Positions 58,138-64,000 of a stretch of 64,000 nt of DNA are shown one piece after another. The stretch's first letter is position 1, and every line of letters begins with the position of its first letter. A program made the translations under genes and the position numbers. Origin of the DNA: Microbacterium lushaniae (GTDB lineage Bacteria > Actinomycetota > Actinomycetes > Actinomycetales > Microbacteriaceae); contig NZ_CP044232.1 of assembly GCF_008727775.1 (NCBI RefSeq), forward strand, positions 1,426,001 to 1,490,000. Direction: 5' to 3'. The notes beneath the pieces are model-generated. The model was given only the letters and a program-made list of their open reading frames with translations, searched no databases and had not been told where the DNA came from.

Positions 58138-58965
58138 CTACTGCGAGACGCGGGCGAGCCAGTCGCCCAGGGCGGCGCGGAAGGCCGCGGGCTGCTCGAT
58201 CCACGGATAGTGGCCGCAGTCATCCAGCAGCGTCAGGTGGGCGCCGAGCGCATCGGCATAGGCGCGGACGGGTGCGACGCCGCTGAGGAGGTCGTCGCGG
58301 CCACCGAGCACGAACGTCGGTGGCAGGGGAGAGGCCGTGATGCGCGCGGCCGCATCGGCCGGGATGTCGCGGAACCACGCCGACGACGCCGCCCATGTCA
58401 TGGCACCGACTCCGGCGTGCTGGCGCTCGACCGGCGTCCAGCGGGCATACCCGGCTGCCGCTTCGGCCTCGAGCGCACGCTGGAATGTGGTCTCGTCGCC
58501 GGGTGATTCCCCGTTCATCGACGCGAATGCGCGGGTGATCTCCGGCTCGCTGCGGTGCGCCGCCAACGCCGCGCCGTCGTGCGGTGTCCCCGTCAGCCAC
58601 GCGGCGGCCGGGGTCACCAGCGCCAGCGATCGGATGCGGCCGGGATGCTGGGCGGCGGCCGCCAGCGCGAGCCGCGTGCCGGCGGAGTGCGCGATGACGT
58701 CTACGGCCGGCGCCTCCAGGTGGTCGGCGACCTGGATGAGGTCGTCCGCATCCGTCCACCACCCGCGCGACAGTCCACCGGATGCGGGGGTGCCCCGGGG
58801 ATGCAGGATGACGAGTGGCCGCGTGCGGGCGAGGCCGGCGAGGTCGCCGAGATACGCGGGGTCGCGGCACGGGCCGCCGGGTACCACGACGACCGGCACG
58901 GCTCCGGGAGAGTCGTGGATCTCGACGGCGATCCGGGAGCCGTCGGTCGTGTCGATGAACCGCAC
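58138..58965 (-). CDS. Alpha/beta-fold hydrolase (proline iminopeptidase-like)
   Basis: Seen: 275 residues; oxyanion-hole VVVVPGGPCRDPAYLGDL, nucleophile elbow VIAHSAGTRLAL (A-H-S-A-G in place of G-x-S-x-G), acid GGRDDLLSG and catalytic His in DCGHYPWIE. Cytosolic. Substrate unknown. GTG start exactly 6 nt after TAGTGT. Confidence 0.88.
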   Translation of the reverse strand: MRFIDTTDGSRIAVEIHDSPGAVPVVVVPGGPCRDPAYLGDLAGLARTRPLVILHPRGTPASGGLSRGWWTDADDLIQVADHLEAPAVDVIAHSAGTRLALAAAAQHPGRIRSLALVTPAAAWLTGTPHDGAALAAHRSEPEITRAFASMNGESPGDETTFQRALEAEAAAGYARWTPVERQHAGVGAMTWAASSAWFRDIPADAAARITASPLPPTFVLGGRDDLLSGVAPVRAYADALGAHLTLLDDCGHYPWIEQPAAFRAALGDWLARVSQ

Positions 58966-58977
58966 GGCTTCACACTA
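58966..58977 (-). promoter_or_regulatory. Leaderless-type promoter of the alpha/beta hydrolase
   Basis: Minus-strand TAGTGT (plus ACACTA 58972-58977) exactly 6 nt before GTG 58965. Confidence 0.55.
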
Positions 58978-58993
58978 GGGCGGGGGCGCCGGC

Positions 58994-59788
58994 TCAGCAG
59001 GCCGGCCCTGCAGGGTTCTCGTCGCACGTCTTGTCGACGAGGGCCGTGCGCACTTCGAAGACCTCGACCGGGTACCCCGCCGTCGTGGAGGTGACTGGCC
59101 CGTTCACGGGGAACCAGCGCCCCACGCCGAAGTCGACCTCCGCGAAGTATTCCGTCGTGACCGCGACCTGGTAGACGCCGCGCTCGCCGTACGCGTGGCT
59201 CGTGGCCGTGGGAGTGAACTGCGCCTGCCCCAGCTCGCCCCAGGATGCTCCGCCCGAGGTGGAGCGCGCGGTGGTGCCGTCGCCGTAGTCGAAGACGAAC
59301 GCCGAGGGGGTGAACCGCACAGTGACGGGGCGGCCGAACAGCGTGCCGCTGACCGACTGCGCCGACGCGGAGGCGACGAAGTTCACCGGCATGCCCACCA
59401 CACCCACACCGTCGGGCTCTCCAGCGAGGGCAGGCCCTCCGGGCGCGAAGCTCGCGACATCCCGCGCCGTCACGGCGGGGATGCCGGGGAGCACTTCACC
59501 TTCGACGGGTTCGCACACGGCGAACCCGCCTCCGATGAGCGTGCAGCCCGGCGGCAGCGCCTCCGGATCGCTGGGGGACTCCGGGCCGGCGGAGTCCGAT
59601 CCGCCCGGGTTCCCTCCCCCTCTCGGCGGACGCTGCGGCGTGATCGTCTCCCCGACGATGTCGATCTGACTCCCCGAGTTAGACGCGCAAGCATTCTGCC
59701 AGCCGAATCCGCTGCACCCCGTCGGCGCGTTGGTAGCTGCAGGCGTGAGGAGCGCCATTGTTAGAGTCGCGACCGTTATGAGCCGCAC
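58994..59788 (-). CDS. Secreted protein with a PKD-like domain, unknown function
   Basis: No named family recognised. Seen in 264 residues: short signal-peptide-like N-terminus (LITVATLTMALLTPAATNA), several Cys (CSGFGWQNACAS, CTLIGGGFAVC, DKTCDENPAGPAC) likely forming disulfides outside the cell, a Gly/Pro spacer, and a beta-rich domain with FVFDYGDGTTARSTSGGASWG and SHAYGERGVYQVAV, the turn pattern of PKD domains. GTG start lies 13 bases inside the upstream lipoprotein gene. The 5' end is less GC-rich than neighbours. Confidence 0.72.
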   Translation of the reverse strand: MRLITVATLTMALLTPAATNAPTGCSGFGWQNACASNSGSQIDIVGETITPQRPPRGGGNPGGSDSAGPESPSDPEALPPGCTLIGGGFAVCEPVEGEVLPGIPAVTARDVASFAPGGPALAGEPDGVGVVGMPVNFVASASAQSVSGTLFGRPVTVRFTPSAFVFDYGDGTTARSTSGGASWGELGQAQFTPTATSHAYGERGVYQVAVTTEYFAEVDFGVGRWFPVNGPVTSTTAGYPVEVFEVRTALVDKTCDENPAGPAC

Positions 59789-60294
59789 GTCGGTTCCCCA
59801 TCACGCGGTACGAACCGGACTATGGACTCCGCAGCTGGGCTCACCTCGACCGTCAGGGCCTGAATGTCCGGACGCTCTGCGCTGACCACGGACTGACCGG
59901 CTGAATCTGTCAGTGACACAGCGGACACGTCCACACACACGTCAACAGAAGCTACGTCCGTGGTGCGAACGGCCGGCTCAACAAGGGTTACGACGCTCTC
60001 GCCCGTCACGGTCCATCCGTCGGCGTGCATCTGGGTGAACGATTCGCGGGCCGATGCGTTGGCGTCACCGGTGGTGAGGGCGTAGACGGGCTCGAACGTG
60101 GCGGGGTCGCTCAGGTCGACCTGGTTGAGGGCGTCGACGTAGGCGCGGTAGGTCTCTTCGGCGGCGGCGAAGGCCTGCTCGTCGGTGAGCGGAGTGGGCG
60201 TGGTCTCCTGGGGCTCGGGGGAGCCGACGCATCCCGTTGCCGCAGCGGCCACCACCGCGAGGACGGCGAGGGCGCGGGCTACTCGGGCGAGCAT
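59776..60294 (-). CDS. Lipoprotein of unknown function
   Basis: Seen: 172 residues; lipoprotein signal MLARVARALAVLAVVAAAATGC with lipobox AATGC, then a Thr/Pro spacer, a helical segment (EQAFAAAEETYRAYVDALNQV) and a beta-rich domain ending EPTCGS. Resembles actinobacterial extracytoplasmic lipoproteins with a small NTF2-like fold (guess from pattern). ATG 60294 lies 7 nt after TAGCCT; a GTG upstream is not needed. Coupled to the secreted protein gene by a 13-bp overlap. Confidence 0.75.
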   Translation of the reverse strand: MLARVARALAVLAVVAAAATGCVGSPEPQETTPTPLTDEQAFAAAEETYRAYVDALNQVDLSDPATFEPVYALTTGDANASARESFTQMHADGWTVTGESVVTLVEPAVRTTDVASVDVCVDVSAVSLTDSAGQSVVSAERPDIQALTVEVSPAAESIVRFVPRDGEPTCGS

Positions 60295-60307
60295 GGCACC
60301 CAGGCTA
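60295..60307 (-). promoter_or_regulatory. Near-leaderless promoter of the lipoprotein gene
   Basis: Minus-strand TAGCCT (plus AGGCTA 60302-60307), seven bases before ATG at 60294. Confidence 0.45.
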
Positions 60308-60333
60308 GGAGCGAGACCTGCCCCTCGCACCCG

Positions 60334-60342
60334 TTATCCACA
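60334..60342 (+). promoter_or_regulatory. Isolated consensus DnaA box
   Basis: TTATCCACA, a perfect match to the enterobacterial DnaA box and one base from the actinobacterial TTGTCCACA, in the divergent region between the lipoprotein and deaminase genes. No second box in the gap. Confidence 0.45.
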
Positions 60343-60386
60343 ACATCGACGACATCGGGCGTAGCAGGTCGGAAACATGCACGCGC

Positions 60387-60398
60387 CAGGATGGCGGC
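60387..60398 (+). promoter_or_regulatory. Possible leaderless promoter of the deaminase gene
   Basis: CAGGAT 60387-60392, a weak -10, exactly 6 nt before ATG 60399. Confidence 0.35.
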
Positions 60399-60989
60399 AT
60401 GACCCTTGCCACCGCTCTCTCCGCCACGCTCCCCGACTGGCTCGTCGCCGACCTGCCGAACCTGCCGGAGACCCTGCCCACGCTCGAAGACCGCATGGAC
60501 CTCGTCAACGCGCTCGCCGACCGCAACTGGCGCGCCGGCAACGGCGGTCCGTTCGCGGCGATCGTGGTGGAGGCCGAGTCGGGGCGGCTCGTGTCGGCGG
60601 GCGTCAACGTCGTGCTGAGCTCGGGGCTCAGCTCCCAGCACGCCGAGGTGACGGCGATCGGCCTGGCCCAGACCGCGCTCGGGCGGTGGGACCTGGGCGC
60701 CTCGGGCGCCGACCTGCAGCTCGTGGTCAACTGGCGCCCGTGCGTCATGTGTTACGGCGCGACGATGTGGAGCGGCGTCCGCTCGCTCGTCGTGGCCGGT
60801 GAGGGCCCCGAGCTCGAGTCGCTCAGCGGGTTCGACGAGGGACCGGTCGTCGCCGACTGGATCGCGCAGTTCGAAGCCCGCGGCATCCGCGTCATCACCG
60901 ACGTGCGGCGCGACGAGGCAGTGCGGGTCTTCGCCGACTACGGTGCGGCGGACGCCGTCGTCTACAACGCTCGCGGCGCAGTCACCTGA
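60399..60989 (+). CDS. Nucleoside/guanine deaminase-type zinc hydrolase
   Basis: Seen: 196 residues of CDA-fold; zinc site HAEVTAIGLAQ (His, catalytic Glu) and RPCVMCYGATMWSG (two Cys; usual PCPMC is PCVMC). NGGPFAAIVVEAESGRLVS at the N-terminus matches guanine deaminase/CMP-dCMP relatives rather than tRNA TadA. Longer C-terminus (~70 residues) with DWIAQFEARGIRVITD. Substrate not assigned. Convergent with the next gene after 28 bases. Confidence 0.86.
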   Translation: MTLATALSATLPDWLVADLPNLPETLPTLEDRMDLVNALADRNWRAGNGGPFAAIVVEAESGRLVSAGVNVVLSSGLSSQHAEVTAIGLAQTALGRWDLGASGADLQLVVNWRPCVMCYGATMWSGVRSLVVAGEGPELESLSGFDEGPVVADWIAQFEARGIRVITDVRRDEAVRVFADYGAADAVVYNARGAVT

Positions 60990-61017
60990 GCGGTCGCGCA
61001 CCCGCCGCCCGCACCGC

Positions 61018-61923
61018 TCACCCGGCCGTGCCCCAGTACACCCGCGTGTAGCCGGGGAGTTCGAGGACGAAGTAGCCGGTCGCCGCCACGGCAGGGGCGA
61101 CGTCGAAGACCTCGGCGTAGCGCTCCGTGGCACCGGGCGGCACGGGATCGAGGTCCCACATCGGTGGGAGAGCGGTCAGGTCGGGGAGGTACTCCGCGTC
61201 GGCCCGGCCGCCGTCGCCGGTGAGCAGCCATGAGTACGGCGCGTAGTCGTAGTCGTGCACCGGATCGAGCGTCCCCTCGCTGAGGTTGGCCAGCTCGACG
61301 GTCACGGCGAGGTAGGCGCCGTTCTCCGGCTCGGTTCCGCCCGATGCGGATGCGGCGGCGGTGACGTCCTCCGGTGCGCCGACGGTCATCGCCCACACCT
61401 CGGAGCCGGAGTTCTCATCGATGATCGTGACGGTCGTGCCGTACGGGAGCGGGTCGGCCCGCGAGGCTCCCGCCCCGTCGAGCCCCGGGACGCCCAGTTC
61501 CGGAGCGAGCGGCGGCTCGTCCGGAACACCGGGCACAGCCGGCTCCTCGACGGCGGGCGGTGCGTCCCTCGTCTCCCATGGCCAGCTCGGTACGCCCAGG
61601 GGAACCACGAACGACCAGGCCATGATCACCGCCGACACCCCGGCCAGTGCGAGCGCGGCGATCGGAAGACCGCGCGGGGCCGCGCGTCGCACGATCGCGA
61701 CGACCGCCACGATGAGGGCCGCCGGCAGCAGGGGGACGAGGAGGATCCGCCCGGCGACGGGAACGACCGCCCCCACCAGGCACAGGATCCCGAGCACGAG
61801 GGCGGCGAGGGCGAGTCCGGAAGGGCCCGGCGGCGGAGCGGCGCGACGGGGGTCGGGGCCGTAGGCGGGAGGAGCGCCGGGATACGGCTGATGGAGCGAC
61901 GGCGGAACGTCGGGACCGGTCAT
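61018..61923 (-). CDS. Membrane protein with an extracellular beta domain, unknown function
   Basis: Seen: 301 residues; Pro/Tyr-rich cytosolic start (PPSLHQPYPGAPPAYGPDP), three or four membrane helices (ALAALVLGILCLVGAVVPV; ILLVPLLPAALIVAVVAIV; PIAALALAGVSAVIMAWSFV), a Pro/Glu linker, then a ~150-residue domain with TVTIIDENSGSEVWAMTVG and YLAVTVELANLSEGT resembling DUF4352-type domains. Start ATG 61923 has GAGAGGAG upstream. Role unknown. Confidence 0.78.
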   Translation of the reverse strand: MTGPDVPPSLHQPYPGAPPAYGPDPRRAAPPPGPSGLALAALVLGILCLVGAVVPVAGRILLVPLLPAALIVAVVAIVRRAAPRGLPIAALALAGVSAVIMAWSFVVPLGVPSWPWETRDAPPAVEEPAVPGVPDEPPLAPELGVPGLDGAGASRADPLPYGTTVTIIDENSGSEVWAMTVGAPEDVTAAASASGGTEPENGAYLAVTVELANLSEGTLDPVHDYDYAPYSWLLTGDGGRADAEYLPDLTALPPMWDLDPVPPGATERYAEVFDVAPAVAATGYFVLELPGYTRVYWGTAG

Positions 61924-62019
61924 GATGCTCCTCTCGCCGGTGGCCCCATGGTACGGATCCGTCCCGCCCCTGACGGATCTGCGGGTGATCGTGTGGAAAG
62001 CCCGATGCGTGCCCGCCGA

Positions 62020-62031
62020 TAAAGTGGCGGG
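62020..62031 (+). promoter_or_regulatory. Leaderless-type promoter of the YchJ gene
   Basis: TAAAGT 62020-62025 exactly 6 nt before ATG 62032. Confidence 0.55.
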
Positions 62032-62463
<432 letters not shown>

Positions 62464-62491
62464 CGCGGAGGCAGGCGCGGTTCTGCCGGGT

Positions 62492-63592
62492 ATGGACACC
62501 GACGCGCTCCGCGAGGTCGATGTCGCCGTCCTGGGGGCGGGACAGGCCGGCCTCTCCGCCGCCTACCACCTGCGTCGGCGCGGGTTCTCCCCGGTGACGC
62601 AGGCGGCGGATGCTGCGACCTTCGTGGTGCTCGACGGCGAGGCCGCGCCCGGCGGCGCGTGGCAGCACCGCTGGGCGTCGCTGCGGATGGCCACGGTCAA
62701 CGGCATCCACGAGCTGCCGGGCTTCCCGGTGCCGCCGGCCGACCCGGACGCACCCGCGCGCGAGGTGCTGCCGCCGTATTTCGCCGAGTACGAGCGGCGG
62801 TTCGCACTCGACGTGCAGCGTCCCGTCGCCGTCCGCGCCGTCCGTCCCGCCGACGACGACCCGCGCGGGAGACTCCTCGTGGAGACCGACCACGGCGCGT
62901 GGTCGGCTCGCTACATCGTCAACGCCACCGGCACCTGGACCCGCCCGTTCTGGCCGCACTACCCCGGCCAGGAGCGGTTCCGCGGCCGCCAGCTGCACAC
63001 CGCCGACTACGTCTCGGCCGACGAGTTCGCCGGGCAGCGGGTGATCGTGGTGGGCGCAGGCATCTCCGGCGTGCAACTGCTGGAGGAGATCTCCCACGTC
63101 GCGACGACCTTCTGGATGACCCGGCGCGAACCCGAGTGGATCGAGGAGGACTTCGACATTCCCGCGCGGCTGGCCGCAATCGCCGGTGTGGAGGAGCGCG
63201 TTCGTCAGGGCCTACCGCCGGGCAGCGTCATCTCGGTCACGGGCATGCACTGGACCCCGTGGGCCGAGCGTGCGCGCGATCGCGGGGTGTTGGAACGCCT
63301 GCCGATGTTCACCCGCATCGAGGAGGACGGCGTGCGCATGCCGGACGGATCGTTCCTCGCCGCCGACGTGATCCTGTGGGCCACCGGCTTCCGCCCCGCA
63401 CTGGACCACCTCGCACCGTTGCACCTGCGCACGCCCGAGGGCGGATTCCGCGTCGGCGACTCGCGCTCGCTCGACGATCCCCGCGTGTTCTTCATCGGGT
63501 ACGGGCCGTCGGCATCGACGGTGGGCGCGAACCGCGCCGGCCGAACGGTGGCCGCGGCGATCGCCGCCGAGCCGGTCGGCGTGGACGCGTGA
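62492..63592 (+). CDS. FAD-dependent oxidoreductase, flavin-monooxygenase-like
   Basis: Seen: 366 residues; FAD-binding VAVLGAGQAGLSAAYHL (GxGxxG) near residue 10 and a second nucleotide-binding VIVVGAGISGVQLLEEI (~185-200), with ATG(T/F)xxP-like IVNATGTWTRPFWP and LWATGFRPALDHL. Typical of bacterial flavoprotein monooxygenase/thioredoxin-reductase relatives (also seen near tellurite or arsenate genes). Substrate unknown. ATG 62492 chosen by homology; the open frame extends upstream into ychJ. Confidence 0.86.
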   Translation: MDTDALREVDVAVLGAGQAGLSAAYHLRRRGFSPVTQAADAATFVVLDGEAAPGGAWQHRWASLRMATVNGIHELPGFPVPPADPDAPAREVLPPYFAEYERRFALDVQRPVAVRAVRPADDDPRGRLLVETDHGAWSARYIVNATGTWTRPFWPHYPGQERFRGRQLHTADYVSADEFAGQRVIVVGAGISGVQLLEEISHVATTFWMTRREPEWIEEDFDIPARLAAIAGVEERVRQGLPPGSVISVTGMHWTPWAERARDRGVLERLPMFTRIEEDGVRMPDGSFLAADVILWATGFRPALDHLAPLHLRTPEGGFRVGDSRSLDDPRVFFIGYGPSASTVGANRAGRTVAAAIAAEPVGVDA

Positions 63593-63632
63593 GCGCGGCG
63601 TCAACCCCTCGTTTCCGCGCGGACGCGCCCAA

Positions 63633-63644
63633 TAGCGTGGGACC
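63633..63644 (+). promoter_or_regulatory. Leaderless-type promoter of the last gene
   Basis: TAGCGT 63633-63638 exactly 6 nt before GTG 63645. Confidence 0.55.
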
Positions 63645-64000
63645 GTGACTGATTCCCGTGTTCTCATCCTCGGCGGCCATGGCAAGGTCGCCCTCCTTCT
63701 GGCCCCCCTGCTGGTGGCCCGCGGCGACCAGGTGACCTCCGTCATCCGCAATCCCGCGCACGCCGACGACGTGTCGGCCACCGGGGCCAAGCCCCTCGTG
63801 CTCGACCTGGAGGACGGGACCGAGCTCGGCGAGGCGTTCGCCGGATACGACGCGATCGTCTGGTCGGCCGGTGCCGGCGGCGGAAGCCGCGAGCGCACGT
63901 ACGCCATCGACCGCGACGCGGCGATCCGCTCGATGGATGCGGCGGAAGCCGCCCGCGTGCGCCGGTACGTGATGGTGTCGTGGATCGGGTCATCGCCCGA
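63645..64000 (+). CDS. NAD(P)-binding (atypical SDR) oxidoreductase, 5' part
   Basis: Runs off the right edge. Seen: N-terminal dinucleotide site VLILGGHGKVALLL (GGxGxV), SVIRNPAHADDV, VLDLEDGTELGEAFAGYDAIVWSAG, and DRDAAIRSMDAAEAARVRRYVMVSW, the pattern of NAD(P)H-binding atypical SDRs (YwnB/NmrA-like). Function unknown. GTG start fixed by the -10 spacing. Confidence 0.83.
   Translation, partial: MTDSRVLILGGHGKVALLLAPLLVARGDQVTSVIRNPAHADDVSATGAKPLVLDLEDGTELGEAFAGYDAIVWSAGAGGGSRERTYAIDRDAAIRSMDAAEAARVRRYVMVSWIGSSP

Overview
The window looks like chromosomal DNA of a high-GC actinobacterium of the family Microbacteriaceae, most likely Microbacterium or a close relative. The evidence is: very high GC with GC-rich third codon positions; a division/cell-wall (dcw) cluster without ftsA but with sepF and a DivIVA/Wag31 gene; a class II DAHP synthase beside a Ser/Thr kinase and an Rv2175c-like gene; an actinobacterial qcrCAB-cta respiratory set; and gene order that parallels Mycobacterium tuberculosis (aroG-pknL-Rv2175c-polyprenyl synthase-mraZ..., and erpA-ctaC...ctaE-qcrCAB with trpD). 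I see no tRNA, rRNA, CRISPR array, transposase, integrase or prophage gene, and no gene-free gap exceeds about 300 bases. The genus call is an inference.

Layout. 1-12.5 kb: 3' end of pyruvate carboxylase, a MinD/ParA-like ATPase, peptide deformylase, long-chain acyl-CoA ligase, ROK sugar kinase, PlsC-type acyltransferase, DAHP synthase, a four-PASTA Ser/Thr kinase, a two-LysM secreted protein, an Rv2175c-like DNA-binding protein and a polyprenyl diphosphate synthase. 12.6-29.5 kb: DUF3040 protein, then mraZ-rsmH-ftsL-ftsI-murF-mraY-murD-ftsW-murG-murC-ftsQ-ftsZ-yggS-sepF-yggT-divIVA, which build lipid II, polymerise septal peptidoglycan and place the Z ring; murE is missing from its usual place between ftsI and murF. 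29.5-40.2 kb: lspA, an RluA-type pseudouridine synthase, GNAT, NUDIX, dnaE, an unknown four-helix membrane protein, hisD, nrdR, pyrD. 40.2-53.1 kb: DUF3043 protein, a frameshifted M20 dipeptidase, erpA, and the bc1-aa3 respiratory genes (ctaC-ctaD-ctaF on +, ctaE-qcrC-qcrA-qcrB on -) with a PP2C phosphatase, a CtaG-like protein, a DUF2243 protein and a rhodanese. 53.2-64 kb: trpD, a PolX-like PHP protein lacking the polymerase core, MFS transporter, 5'-3' exonuclease, small membrane protein, alpha/beta hydrolase, a secreted protein and a lipoprotein, nucleoside deaminase, a membrane protein, YchJ, a flavin oxidoreductase and the start of an NAD(P)-binding protein.

Two patterns run across the window and are not explained by single genes. 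First, at least 15 genes have a TANNNT -10 hexamer (mostly TAGNNT) placed exactly 6 nt before the start codon, with no normally placed Shine-Dalgarno: a positional signature of leaderless transcription. Second, four intergenic palindromic elements of 67-80 bp occur. Two are copies of one 75-bp family with compensatory changes; the other two are unrelated in sequence but share one design, a 7-12-nt unit repeated at an 18-19-nt offset inside each arm of the inverted repeat. No RAYT-type transposase or other mobilising gene is visible here.
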